DNA of 40,702 bases from positions 1 through 40,702 of the forward strand of contig NZ_JPMI01000173.1 in assembly GCF_000733295.1 (NCBI RefSeq). Direction: 5' to 3'. The stretch's first letter is position 1, and each line of letters opens with the position of its first letter. This document shows positions 1-8,085 of the stretch, one piece after another. This DNA is from Archangium violaceum Cb vi76 (GTDB lineage: Bacteria; Myxococcota; Myxococcia; Myxococcales; Myxococcaceae). A model generated the notes under the pieces. The model was not told where the DNA came from. It was given only the letters and a program-made list of their open reading frames with translations, and did not search any database. The position numbers and the translations under genes were made by a program.

Positions 1-1921
1 TTTCACGCAGCTTCGCGTCCAGATGCTCCACCAGTGTGTTTCCCTCCGGGCCCATGGGCACTCCCCGGTAGCGCGCCTCGCGGTAGTGCTCGAGGAACTC
101 CGCCGCCACCCGGGCCACCGCGTCACCTCGTGCCTCGCGCAGACGGGACAACAGCTCGTCGTCCGTCTCCGCGGGCCCCGGCACCAGGCCCGCCCGCTTC
201 TTCAGCGTCTTGAGGTAGCGCGTGTACAGCGCCGCGAGCCTCACGTCCCGCGTCCCCATCACCTCGCGCCGCGTCTTCGTCCGCTCGCCCCACTTGCCCT
301 TGCGCAGCCGCCACAGCAGCACCCCCGCCGCCACCACCCCGAACAGCGGCGAGCCCACCAGCGCCTTCACCTGCGCCAACGGCTGGTAGCGCAGCCCCGC
401 CCCCACCTCCCGCAGGAACGTCCCCACCGCCCCCACCACGTTCCCCCAGAAGCCCTTCTCCTCCTGCGTCAGTCCCAGCGCCTCGTCCCGGCTCCGCCAC
501 GGCGTCGGATCGAACGCCACGAAACGCCCCTCGTCCTCGAGGAACACCTCCACCCAGGCGTGAGCGTCCCGCTCGCGTACCAGCGTCGCCCCCGTCAGCG
601 GATTGTTGTCCTCCGGCGCGAAGCCTCCCACCACCCGCGCAGGTACCCCCACCGTCCTCAGCATCGCCGCCATCGCGCTCGCGAAGTACGTGCAGTACGC
701 CGGCCGCTTCTCCTTCACCATCACCGCCAGTGGGCTCCCCTCGCCCCTCAAGTCCACGTACAGCGAGTACTCGAAGTGGTCGTGGAAGTACGCCTCCAGC
801 TTCCGCGCCTTCTCGCGCGGCGTGCGCGCCTCGCGCGTCAGCTCCTCCGCCAGCGGGTGCAGCTCCGCCTTCAGCGCCTCCGGCAACGCGGTGAGCGTGT
901 CCCCCGGAACCTCCTCCGGCGGCAGGTGCTCCAGCTCGGCCGTGCGCAGCGCCAGCGTGGAGCCCTCCAGCTCCTCCGCCTTCCACACCCAGCCCCCTCG
1001 CACCTCCGGTTGCACGCCCTCCACCGCTCGCGTCCCCGCGGGTGCCGGCAGCCAGGCCCCCACCGGCGACAGCACCGTCAGCGCCAGCGTCCGCGCGGCC
1101 TCCGCGCCTCCCGGGGGCAGTGACAGCCGCAGCTCCTCCAACTCCTTCGACGTCGTCCACCGCAGCCCGTCGAACCGGTCGAACACCCGCGTCCGCAGCC
1201 GCGCGGGCGCCGCCCCCGAGAGCACCAGCAGCGGCCGCTCCGAGCCTCGGGCCTTGCGCTCCAGGCTGCGCAGGCCCACCTCCGATTGGAACTCCGCGGC
1301 GGTGCCCGGATTGGAGCCGCTCGTCATCCGGTACACGGCGTCCATCAGCACGCCCTCGCTGGCCCAGATGGTCCGCGTCAGCCACAGCGTCATCCCCAGC
1401 AGCATCACGGTGAAGACGCCAAAGCCCGCCGCCGCCCGGAAGCCCGAGCGCCTCAGTCCTCCCTCCAGGAAGGCCACCAGCAGCACGCTCAGCACCAACC
1501 CGCCCAGCACCCACTCCACCGCCCGCATCTCGCGCACGCGCAGGCTGAGCGCCACCAACAGGCCCGCGTACGTCCACGCGTAGTACCGGTTGCGGCCCAG
1601 CCCGCACAGCACCGACAGCCCCACCAGCGCGCCGCACAGCGGGCCGAAGATGTTGGGCGGGAAAGGCGCCGTCGGCGGCTCGCTCACCCAGAGCATCGCC
1701 GCCCCCGTCCCCAACCCCAGCACACCCGCGAGCAGCAGCCGCACCGGCGAGTAGTCCACCCTCACGCCCGTGAGCCCCGCCCACAGCAGCCCCACCATCA
1801 CCGGCGCGCACAGCAGCCACCGCCCATGCGCCACCGCGTGCACCACCAGGGCCGCGAACACCGGCAGCAGCTCGACGAGCCGGCCGTACCGGGAGACGTC
1901 GTTGTCCGAGGGCTCGCTCAT
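1..1921 (-). CDS. Transglutaminase-core membrane protein (TgpA-like), 3' end outside the window
   Basis: Membrane-anchored transglutaminase-like protein. It starts at ATG 1921, overlapping the DUF58 stop as ATGA, and reads open to the left edge (about 640 residues seen). The first ~200 residues are a series of hydrophobic helices. A periplasmic transglutaminase core follows, with a visible triad: Cys410 (AYCTYF), His454 (DAHAWVEVF) and Asp471 (AFDPTPW). A further membrane helix lies near residue 535 and is followed by a basic, helical tail of the DUF4129 type. In other bacteria this family sits in operons with a MoxR ATPase and a DUF58 protein, as here, and is thought to act on cell-envelope proteins; the true substrate is unknown. 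The overlapping start implies translational coupling with DUF58. The call is firm for the fold; the function is inferred. Confidence 0.85.
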   Translation of the reverse strand, partial: MSEPSDNDVSRYGRLVELLPVFAALVVHAVAHGRWLLCAPVMVGLLWAGLTGVRVDYSPVRLLLAGVLGLGTGAAMLWVSEPPTAPFPPNIFGPLCGALVGLSVLCGLGRNRYYAWTYAGLLVALSLRVREMRAVEWVLGGLVLSVLLVAFLEGGLRRSGFRAAAGFGVFTVMLLGMTLWLTRTIWASEGVLMDAVYRMTSGSNPGTAAEFQSEVGLRSLERKARGSERPLLVLSGAAPARLRTRVFDRFDGLRWTTSKELEELRLSLPPGGAEAARTLALTVLSPVGAWLPAPAGTRAVEGVQPEVRGGWVWKAEELEGSTLALRTAELEHLPPEEVPGDTLTALPEALKAELHPLAEELTREARTPREKARKLEAYFHDHFEYSLYVDLRGEGSPLAVMVKEKRPAYCTYFASAMAAMLRTVGVPARVVGGFAPEDNNPLTGATLVRERDAHAWVEVFLEDEGRFVAFDPTPWRSRDEALGLTQEEKGFWGNVVGAVGTFLREVGAGLRYQPLAQVKALVGSPLFGVVAAGVLLWRLRKGKWGERTKTRREVMGTRDVRLAALYTRYLKTLKKRAGLVPGPAETDDELLSRLREARGDAVARVAAEFLEHYREARYRGVPMGPEGNTLVEHLDAKLRE

Positions 1922-3129
1922 GCCAGCGCCACCACCTCTTCCGGCGCCAGCCCCACCGGCGCCCGGTCCGGCCTCACCGAGAGCACCCGCACCGCCACCC
2001 CGTGCGCCTTGAGCTTCTCCACCAGCGCCGCCCTCGACGGCTCCCAGTCCATCACCACGAAGATGACCGCGGACAGGTGGCTCGCCTCGGGCAGCAGCGC
2101 CGCCTCCAGCGCCTCCAGGTCCAACCGCTCGCCCGACTCGATGGCCGCGAGGATTTCCAGGATGTGGTCGAAGTGCGCCAGCGCCCTGCCCGCCTGGAAG
2201 TGGAACACCTCGGGGCCCGCGGCGAACAGGTCGATGATGTACTCCTGCCGCGCCAGCACGTCCGCCATGCCCGCCGCCAGCGACAGCGCCTTCTCCAGCA
2301 GCGCGTCCTCCTTCACCGAGCGCGACTGCACGTCCAGCACCATGGCCAGCCGGACGAAGAATTCCTCCTGGAACTCCTTCACCACCAGCCGGCCCGTGCG
2401 CGCGAAGGACGGCCAGTGGATGTCCCGCGTCCGGTCCCCGTCATGCCAGTCGCGCGTGCCGAAGAACTCCGTGGACTCGCCCACCTGCGAGGCCACCGAG
2501 ATGCCTCCAGGCTGGTAGTTGCGTCCGTGCGGCACCTCCAGCGACTCGAGCGGGGTGAAGCGCGGGTACACCAGCACCCGGTCCTTCGCGGGCGAGCGCC
2601 TCGGCCACTTCACCAGCGCCGAGGGGAAGAGACTCGCGGCCTGGAGCGCGCCCAGCTCGTAGACGCCGCGGGTGGTGCACTTGAGGCGCAGCGTCACCTC
2701 GGTGCGCTCGCCGGGCGCCAGGGAGTCGATGACGGGGGGCTCGCCCACGCGACGGAGCGCGGAAGGCAACAGGCGCTCCTCCACCACCAGGTGGCGCACG
2801 GGGCGCCGGCCCGTGTTCTCCACGCGCACGCGGTAGGTGAGCGTGTCTCCAGCGGACACGGGGGGCGGGAAGAGGCGCGTGAGCGAGACGCGCGGACGGA
2901 AGGGCAGGCCCACCATGGCCGCGGCGGCCAGCGCGCACACGGTGAAGGAGAAGAAGAGGATGAGCGGCGCCACCAGGCCGCCCAGCAGGAGGAAGCCCGC
3001 CGCCAGCGCCGACCACATCACCACGCGCCCCACCGGCGTGAGCAGCCCGAAGTACCGGTCCTGGAGGAAACGGATGAATCCGTGGTCCTCGGGCGGCATC
3101 AGGAAGGACCAGCGGCGACGGCGGGTCAT
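1918..3129 (-). CDS. DUF58 domain protein
   Basis: Predicted inner-membrane protein of the DUF58 family, about 403 residues. Two hydrophobic helices near the N-terminus (around residues 28-75) precede a beta-rich region and the conserved DUF58 segment containing EFFGTRDWHDGDRTRDIHWP. A von Willebrand A-like C-terminal half follows (LAMVLDVQS). DUF58 proteins are regular partners of MoxR ATPases and transglutaminases and probably form a MoxR-remodelled complex. The start is uncertain: ATG 3129 begins MTRRRRWSF and fits the family, but an upstream in-frame ATG at 3183 would add 18 residues, and neither has a clear ribosome site. The gene is now separated from moxR by a toxin-antitoxin pair and may be read through from the antitoxin gene upstream on the same strand. 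Confidence 0.85.
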   Translation of the reverse strand: MTRRRRWSFLMPPEDHGFIRFLQDRYFGLLTPVGRVVMWSALAAGFLLLGGLVAPLILFFSFTVCALAAAAMVGLPFRPRVSLTRLFPPPVSAGDTLTYRVRVENTGRRPVRHLVVEERLLPSALRRVGEPPVIDSLAPGERTEVTLRLKCTTRGVYELGALQAASLFPSALVKWPRRSPAKDRVLVYPRFTPLESLEVPHGRNYQPGGISVASQVGESTEFFGTRDWHDGDRTRDIHWPSFARTGRLVVKEFQEEFFVRLAMVLDVQSRSVKEDALLEKALSLAAGMADVLARQEYIIDLFAAGPEVFHFQAGRALAHFDHILEILAAIESGERLDLEALEAALLPEASHLSAVIFVVMDWEPSRAALVEKLKAHGVAVRVLSVRPDRAPVGLAPEEVVALA

Positions 3130-3259
3130 GCGCGGGGGTGTCCTTGGGAGCGAGGAGGGAACGGAACGGAGAGCGGCTCGCATTGGAGCAGACCGTCACG
3201 CGCCGTTCCAGGCCCCGAGCCCACCAGGCGAGCAGGCTCACACGACCGCTCCCCAGGCC

Positions 3260-3736
3260 TCAGTATCCCAGGTCGAGTTCCTGTGCTTCAGCGGCCAGTT
3301 CGTCCAGCACTTGCTCCTGACGCTGCTCCTCCTGCCGCTTGTAGGCGAGGAGATCCTCGAAACGGACGCGACGGTGGGTGCCCACCCTGTGGAACGGAAT
3401 TCTCCCCTGCTCCAGCAGCCCCACGAGGAAGGGACGTGAGACGTTCAGGAGATTGGCTGCCTCCTGGGTCGTCAGCTCCGCGTGGATGGGAACGACGGTC
3501 ACCGCGTTGCCCTGGGCCATCTGTTCCAGGATCTTCACGAACAACTCGAACGCCTCTCTCGGAACGGACACGGAGTCCTGCTCGGCGGAGCCTCCCTCCG
3601 GGCGAAGGGCGATGTAGCGACTCCGGCGCTTGGGTGGCCTGAGAAAACGGGCCAATGCGCGAGCCGCATGCGCGGCTGCCTGGGCCTCAGCCTCGTTCGG
3701 TGGCACGACCTCATCGAGGTCCAGCGTAGTTGCCAT
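3260..3736 (-). CDS. Excisionase-like helix-turn-helix antitoxin
   Basis: DNA-binding protein of 158 residues, probably the antitoxin for the PIN nuclease encoded divergently at 3891. The C-terminal half carries an excisionase/MerR-type winged helix, LTTQEAANLLNVSRPFLVGLLEQG followed by the wing RIPFHRVGTHRRVRFEDLLAYK. This is the usual layout of antitoxins paired with PIN toxins. The N-terminal half (SRYIALRPEGG, FELFVKILEQMAQG) may hold the toxin-binding part. ATG 3736 is chosen because a GAAGGAG ribosome site lies just upstream; the open frame extends further but its upstream part is unlike protein. The divergent arrangement is unusual, since such pairs are mostly co-transcribed. Identification rests on the HTH and the neighbour. 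Confidence 0.8.
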   Translation of the reverse strand: MATTLDLDEVVPPNEAEAQAAAHAARALARFLRPPKRRSRYIALRPEGGSAEQDSVSVPREAFELFVKILEQMAQGNAVTVVPIHAELTTQEAANLLNVSRPFLVGLLEQGRIPFHRVGTHRRVRFEDLLAYKRQEEQRQEQVLDELAAEAQELDLGY

Positions 3737-3790
3737 GCCTTCACTCCTTCGCCCGATTCCAAGCCAGGGACAGTCAACTCCCCACCACCA

Positions 3791-3803
3791 ATATTCGCAA
3801 TAT
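3791..3803. promoter_or_regulatory. Inverted repeat, candidate antitoxin operator
   Basis: ATATT-CGC-AATAT, a perfect 5-bp inverted repeat with a 3-bp centre. It lies in the 154-bp divergent gap between the antitoxin (starts 3736) and the PIN toxin (starts 3891), and is much more AT-rich than its surroundings. Binding by the HTH antitoxin is inference. Confidence 0.4.
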
Positions 3804-3852
3804 CCGAAACGGACGCAAGTCCACCCCGACCCTCCGCGAACAACCTCAGCGG

Positions 3853-3882
3853 TAGACCCCGCCGCCCTACCTGACATATAGT
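3853..3882 (+). promoter_or_regulatory. Candidate promoter of the PIN toxin, near-leaderless
   Basis: TAGACC (3853-3858), an 18-bp spacer, then TATAGT (3877-3882). A start point about 7 nt after the -10 box would fall at or next to the toxin ATG at 3891, so the message may have no leader. No ribosome site is visible before the ATG, which fits. Sequence-based prediction only. Confidence 0.4.
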
Positions 3883-3890
3883 GATGCCGC

Positions 3891-4457
3891 ATGCCCTTCG
3901 TCGTGGTCTACGACGCCTGCGTTCTCTATCCAGCACCGCTCAGGGACCTGCTCGTCCGACTGGGGCGCACCGGCCTCTGCCAGGTGAAGTGGACCCGGCA
4001 GATCCTGGACGAATGCTTCCGGAACATCGCCGCCCAGCGACCTGACCTGGCACCCGAAAAGCTTCTGCGTAGCCGTGAGTTGCTCGAGCAGGCCATCCTG
4101 GATGTGCATGTCTCAGGCCATGAAAGCCTCATCGACGGCCTCACCGGACTACCCGACCCGGATGATCGCCACGTCGTCGCCGCGGCCATCCGATGCGGTG
4201 CCCAGGTCATCGTGACCTTCAACCTCAAGGACTTCCCCAACGCAGTGCTCGCGCGCTACGGAATGGAGGCGCAGCATCCGGATGATTTCGTACGCGATCT
4301 CATCGACCTCGATGCGGCCACGGTGACCCAGGTTGTTCGAGCTCAAGCAGCCGCATTGAAGAATCCGCCGCGAACCCTCTCCGAGGTCGTGGAGAGACTC
4401 CGTGACCAGGGGCTCACCGTGTCCGCATCCATGCTCGAGGAGACTCTCGGTATCTGA
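3891..4457 (+). CDS. PIN-domain toxin (VapC-like ribonuclease)
   Basis: PIN-domain protein of 188 residues. PIN proteins are metal-dependent RNases that stop growth by cutting RNA when their antitoxin is lost. Acidic residues expected for the active site are visible: Asp8 (VVYDACVLYP), Glu41 (ILDECFRN), Asp91/Asp92 (DPDDRHVVAAAI) and Asp114 (VTFNLKDFP). The N-terminal pattern matches the PIN subfamily that pairs with excisionase-like HTH antitoxins. A C-terminal tail of about 55 residues (ALKNPPRTLSEVVERL) follows the PIN fold and is typical of these longer members. The gene is divergent from its probable antitoxin and convergent with moxR. The pair sits inside an otherwise conserved moxR-DUF58-transglutaminase set, suggesting insertion. 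Confidence 0.85.
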   Translation: MPFVVVYDACVLYPAPLRDLLVRLGRTGLCQVKWTRQILDECFRNIAAQRPDLAPEKLLRSRELLEQAILDVHVSGHESLIDGLTGLPDPDDRHVVAAAIRCGAQVIVTFNLKDFPNAVLARYGMEAQHPDDFVRDLIDLDAATVTQVVRAQAAALKNPPRTLSEVVERLRDQGLTVSASMLEETLGI

Positions 4458-4502
4458 CTCGAGAGTTCCTCTCCGGCACAGGGGATGGAACACGGATTCG
4501 GG

Positions 4503-4540
4503 CACCCTCACCCCGTCCCTCTCCCGAGGGGAGAGGGGAG
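4503..4540. repeat. Palindromic intergenic repeat, copy A
   Basis: CACCCTCACCCC, two bases, then a perfect hairpin: CCCTCTCCC (4517-4525), loop gag, GGGAGAGGG (4529-4537). It lies between the convergent 3' ends of the PIN gene (4457) and moxR (4578), so it could also act as a two-way terminator. Related copies are at 25887-25927, 25987-26057 and 32337-32373. Confidence 0.8.
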
Positions 4541-4577
4541 ATTGGATGGGGCTTGAAGCGGGTGGGCCTGGTGGCCG

Positions 4578-5552
4578 TCAGCGCGGCACCGGCACGGCGC
4601 CGACCAGGTCCTTCGTGAGCGCTCGCTTGTCCGCTCCCGCGTACCTCGCCCTCGTGTCCAGCACCAGTCTGTGCGCCAGCACCGGCACCCCCAGCACCTT
4701 CAGGTCCTCCGGCAGCACGTAGTCCCTCCCCTGCATCAACGCCCTCGCCCTCGCCATCCTCCCGTACAGCAGCGCCCCTCGCGTCGACACCCCCAGCCGG
4801 ATGCTCGGGTGGCCTCGCGTCGCCTGCACGATTCGCAGCAGGTAGTCCGCCACCGTCTCCTCCAGCCTCACCTCCTGCACCCGCTGCTGCAGCTCCACCA
4901 CCTCCTCCACCGTGCACACCGCCTTCATCCCCTCCAGCGGCGGCGGCCCCGAGCGCGTCATCAACAGCGTCCGCTCCTCCCCCTCCGGCAGGTACCCCAG
5001 CGACAACTGCACCGCGAACCGGTCCAGCGAGGCCTCCGGCAACGGGTACGTCCCGTGGAACTCCACCGGGTTCTGCGTCGCGATGCACAGGAACGGCGGC
5101 GCCAGCACGTGTGTCCGCCCGTCCACCGTCACCTGCCCCTCGCTCAACGCCTCCAGCAGCGCCGACTGGGTCCGCGGCGAGGCCCGGTTGATTTCATCCG
5201 CGATCAGCACGTTCGCGAACAGCGGGCCCTCGCGGAACCGGAAGCTCCCCTCCTGCGGGTTGAAGATGGACGCTCCGACGATGTCCGTGGGCAGCAGGTC
5301 CGGCGTGAACTGCACCCGCTTGAAGGTGCCGCCAATGCTCAACGCCAGCGCCTTGGCCAGCGTCGTCTTCCCCGTGCCCGGCACGTCCTCCAGCAACACA
5401 TGGCCCCCGGCCGCCACCGAGCACAACACCAGCTCCAGCGACTCGCGCTTGCCGCGGATGACGCGCTCCAGGTTGTCGACCAGCCGCGTCACCAGCGCGC
5501 GCACCCCGGCCGCACGCTCCGTCACAGGAACCTTCACGGGAGAAGAAGACAT
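4578..5552 (-). CDS. MoxR-family AAA+ ATPase
   Basis: Cytoplasmic AAA+ ATPase of the MoxR type, 324 residues, thought to act as a chaperone that remodels or activates partner proteins such as those of the DUF58 family. Walker A is GTGKTT (residues 59-64), Walker B is LIADE (DE at 119-120), sensor 1 is the Asn of ATQNP (161), and the family segment YPLPEASLDRF follows. The C-terminal lid includes STRGALLYGRMARARAL. ATG 5552 begins MSSSPVKVP; the frame stays open far upstream on this strand, but only as a shadow of the MFS gene. Its usual downstream partners, DUF58 and the transglutaminase, begin about 1.4 kb further on. It is divergent from the MFS gene, with 51 bp between the two starts. Confidence 0.93.
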   Translation of the reverse strand: MSSSPVKVPVTERAAGVRALVTRLVDNLERVIRGKRESLELVLCSVAAGGHVLLEDVPGTGKTTLAKALALSIGGTFKRVQFTPDLLPTDIVGASIFNPQEGSFRFREGPLFANVLIADEINRASPRTQSALLEALSEGQVTVDGRTHVLAPPFLCIATQNPVEFHGTYPLPEASLDRFAVQLSLGYLPEGEERTLLMTRSGPPPLEGMKAVCTVEEVVELQQRVQEVRLEETVADYLLRIVQATRGHPSIRLGVSTRGALLYGRMARARALMQGRDYVLPEDLKVLGVPVLAHRLVLDTRARYAGADKRALTKDLVGAVPVPR

Positions 5553-5603
5553 TCTGGCCGCGCAGCGTACCAGCACCGCTCCGGATAGGCTCCCCCCACC
5601 CCC

Positions 5604-6872
5604 ATGGCCGCCTCCGCCTCCGTCAGCCGTGTGCTGCCCCTGCTGCGGCACAACCCGGACTACCGCCGCCTCTTCCTCGCCACGGTCGTCTCCCTGCTCG
5701 GCGACTGGTTCGCCTTCGTGGCCATCAGCGGCTTCGTCACCGAGTCCACCGGCCGCCCCGGCTCCGCCGCCATCATCCACGCCGCCAGCGTCCTCCCCGT
5801 CTTCTTCCTCTCCCCCCTCGCCGGCCTCGTCGCGGACCGTGTCGACCGCAAGCGCCTCATGGTCTCCGTGGACCTGCTGCGCATCCTCCCCGCCCTCGGA
5901 CTGATCGCCTCCCTGCGCCTGCACTCCCCCACGCTCGCCATTACCTGCGTCGCCCTGCTCGCCGCCCTCTCCTCCTTCTTCGACCCCGTCGCCGAGGCCT
6001 CCGTCCCCAACGTCGTCCCCCCCGAGCAGCTCTCCATCGCCCAGGCCGCCCTCGGCGCCGTCTGGGGCACCATGCTCTTCATCGGCGCCGCCGTCGGAGG
6101 CCTCGCCACCCTCGCCTTCGGCCGCGAGGCCAGTCTCCTCCTCAACGCCGCCACCTTCCTCCTCTCCGCCTTCTTCGTCGCCGGCATCCGCCGCCCCCTC
6201 CAACACCACGGGCCCCCCTCCGCCCATGGCGTGCGCGCCCAGCTCGGCGAGGTGTGGACGCTCGCCCGTCAGAGCCGCATCACCCTCTCGCTGCTCGCCA
6301 CCAAGGCGGGCGTGGGGCTCGGCAATGGAATCGTCGGCCTGCTGCCCGCCTTCGCCACCGCCCGCTTCGCCTCCGGAGACGCGGGCGTGGGCATGTTGCT
6401 CGCCGCACGCGGCCTGGGCGCCCTCCTCGGACCCTTCCTCGGCCAGCGCTGGGCCGGCGACGACGGCCGCCGTCTCTTCCTCGTGTGTGGCGGCTCCATG
6501 GTGACGTACGGGCTCGCCTACGTGCTGCTCCCCTTCGCCCCCTCGCTGCCCCTGGCCGCCCTGTGCGTGCTCCTGGCCCACCTCGGCGGCGGCGCGCAGT
6601 GGGTCCTCTCCACCTACGGCCTCCAGGTGTCCACCCCCGACAGGCTCCGCGGACGCGTGCTCGCCCTCGACTTCGGCCTCGCCACGCTCGCCGTCGGGGT
6701 GTCCTCACTCGTGGCCGGTGGCGCCGCCGAGCTCGTGGGGCTCGCGCCCGCCTCCTGGGCCCTCGCCGGCGCGTCCATCCTCTATGGCCTGTGGTGGCTG
6801 GGGTGGACGCGCGGCCTGTGGCGCGGCAACACGGACGTGCTCGCCGCGTACCGCCCGCCTCACTCCGGCTGA
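5604..6872 (+). CDS. MFS transporter (MFS_3 / EntS-like)
   Basis: Inner-membrane major-facilitator exporter of 422 residues with about ten to twelve hydrophobic helices. The N-terminal half has FLATVVSLLGDWFAFVAI and the loop signature LSPLAGLVADRVDRKRLM, matching the MFS_3 group that includes the enterobactin exporter EntS; the real substrate cannot be told. A second loop with TPDRLRGRVLALDFGLA marks the C-terminal half. The last residues (AYRPPHSG, stop 6870-6872) are encoded inside a 50-bp sequence repeated at 8998-9047. Before the island inserted, this gene would have overlapped the 3' end of the facing nucleotidase gene by about 13 bp. Confidence 0.9.
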   Translation: MAASASVSRVLPLLRHNPDYRRLFLATVVSLLGDWFAFVAISGFVTESTGRPGSAAIIHAASVLPVFFLSPLAGLVADRVDRKRLMVSVDLLRILPALGLIASLRLHSPTLAITCVALLAALSSFFDPVAEASVPNVVPPEQLSIAQAALGAVWGTMLFIGAAVGGLATLAFGREASLLLNAATFLLSAFFVAGIRRPLQHHGPPSAHGVRAQLGEVWTLARQSRITLSLLATKAGVGLGNGIVGLLPAFATARFASGDAGVGMLLAARGLGALLGPFLGQRWAGDDGRRLFLVCGGSMVTYGLAYVLLPFAPSLPLAALCVLLAHLGGGAQWVLSTYGLQVSTPDRLRGRVLALDFGLATLAVGVSSLVAGGAAELVGLAPASWALAGASILYGLWWLGWTRGLWRGNTDVLAAYRPPHSG

Positions 6873-6898
6873 GGCAGGAAACCCCACTCCTCGCCGGC
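6841..6898. repeat. Left direct repeat (att-like) of the tcmP island
   Basis: The 50 bp at 6849-6898 are identical to 8998-9047. With the 8 bp before them (one mismatch) the repeat covers 58 bp. It encodes the C-terminus of the MFS protein on the plus strand, and the same bases in the right copy encode the C-terminus of the nucleotidase on the minus strand. Both flanking genes therefore stay intact, as expected for integration into a 3' gene end. Confidence 0.9.
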
Positions 6899-7111
6899 AT
6901 GGGAAACGCATTGCCTACAGTGCCAACACGAGGCGAGAGGGCTGCACAGGCCTACAGCCAAGGCAGGCAGTGGCCCTGAAGTTACCCGGCGGTATGGCAA
7001 GGGGGTGGGCGCCGTCCCCCAGGGAGGACTACAGCCGAGCAAAAGAGCCAGACCCAGGCCACTCACCACACACACCGTGAGGACCTGCCCCTCTTCTAGT
7101 GAAGACTACCG

Positions 7112-7140
7112 TAGACATAGTCTGAACTTGTGTTCAGAAT
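7112..7140 (+). promoter_or_regulatory. tcmP promoter overlapping a LexA-like palindrome
   Basis: TAGACA (7112-7117), a 17-bp spacer and CAGAAT (7135-7140) make a plausible promoter whose start point would fall a few bases before the ATG at 7150. Between and across the boxes lies TCTGAAC-TTGT-GTTCAGA (7121-7138), a perfect palindrome with 7-bp arms. It contains GAAC-N4-GTTC and fits all but two positions of the Myxococcus xanthus LexA box as I recall it (CTRHAMRYBYGTTCAGS). A repressor here would cover the promoter. Binding is a prediction. Confidence 0.6.
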
Positions 7141-7149
7141 AATTGCGCT

Positions 7150-8085
7150 ATGGCGACTCGCAAGCGCACGACTTCTCAAGGTAGAGCCCACCGCTTCGGA
7201 GGGGATTGGACCTCCGAGAAGCTCGACGTGCTTGCAAACTATCTCCAGAGTTACACGACGGCTCTGAAGGACAAGCCCTCAAAAGAGAGTCCGTTCAGGA
7301 AAGCGTACATTGATGCTTTCGCGGGGACAGGTTATCGCACACGCCAGTACGAAGAGAGTGATGGTGGTCAATCAGCTCTGCTGTTCCCCGATCTCGCAGC
7401 GTCGGCGCCCCAACAACTTCTCGATGGCTCTGCTCGACTCGCATTGAAGACTCAACCGCGCTTCGATCGATACATCTTCATTGAGCGCAGCCCAGATCGC
7501 TGCGCCCAACTGGAAGCGCTCAAGCAGGAGTTCCCCGATCTCGCAAACGACATCCTCATCCACCAGGGTGACGCGAACGAGGAGATCCAGGCACTCTGCA
7601 ATAAAGACTGGCGCTCCCGTCGCGCTGTCTTGTTCCTCGACCCTTATGGAATGCAGGTTGAATGGAGCACTATAGAAGCAATCGCAAAGACACGAGCGAT
7701 CGATCTCTGGGTACTTTTTCCACTTGGTATTGGCGTGAACCGGCTCCTGACCCGCTCGGGAGAAATTCCTCCTATGTGGCGCAAGCGACTCGATCTCTTG
7801 CTGGGCACAAAGGACTGGTACGAAGAATTCTACAAAGTAGAGTCCACGCCAGATCTCTTCGGAACTGAAGAGGAACGCGTCATCAAGGCCTCCATGGAGA
7901 CCATCGGCCGATACTTCAACAAAAGACTCAAGTCAGTCTTCGCAGACGTTGCACCAGACCCCCGAGTACTCCGCAACTCAGCGAACTGCCCGCTGTATCT
8001 ACTGTGCTTTGCGGTTGGCAATCCAAAAGGCGCCCCAATTGCACTCCGCATTGCGAATCACTTGCTCACCAAGGGGGTGCAGTGA
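7150..8085 (+). CDS. tcmP: Three-Cys-motif partner protein TcmP
   Basis: Protein of 311 residues of the TcmP family, found next to three-Cys-motif (Gp37/Gp68, DUF5131) proteins; the next gene is exactly that partner. The layout resembles a Rossmann-type methyltransferase: a glycine-rich motif DAFAGTG (55-61) after a beta strand, an acidic strand end FIERS (110-114), HQGDAN (138-143) and LFLDPYG (161-167). These suggest S-adenosylmethionine binding and a nucleic-acid-related reaction, which is inference, as the function of the family is not established as far as I know. ATG 7150 has no ribosome site and probably lies on a near-leaderless message from the promoter at 7112-7140. The stop overlaps the partner's ATG by one base (TGATG). 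Confidence 0.85.
   Translation: MATRKRTTSQGRAHRFGGDWTSEKLDVLANYLQSYTTALKDKPSKESPFRKAYIDAFAGTGYRTRQYEESDGGQSALLFPDLAASAPQQLLDGSARLALKTQPRFDRYIFIERSPDRCAQLEALKQEFPDLANDILIHQGDANEEIQALCNKDWRSRRAVLFLDPYGMQVEWSTIEAIAKTRAIDLWVLFPLGIGVNRLLTRSGEIPPMWRKRLDLLLGTKDWYEEFYKVESTPDLFGTEEERVIKASMETIGRYFNKRLKSVFADVAPDPRVLRNSANCPLYLLCFAVGNPKGAPIALRIANHLLTKGVQ

Noticed and set aside
123-1820. Long minus-strand frame of 565 codons rich in Gly/Ala/Arg
   Set aside because: Low-complexity shadow of the real transglutaminase frame on the same strand, which shows catalytic motifs.
5604-6581. Upstream extension of the MoxR frame giving a 667-residue protein
   Set aside because: The extra 340 residues are Gly/Glu/Asp low-complexity sequence antisense to the MFS gene; the AAA+ protein starts properly at 5552.
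6899-7111. Possible intron, retron or structured RNA at the left end of the tcmP island
   Set aside because: Some stem potential, but no reverse transcriptase, no domain-V-like hairpin and no recognisable RNA family.
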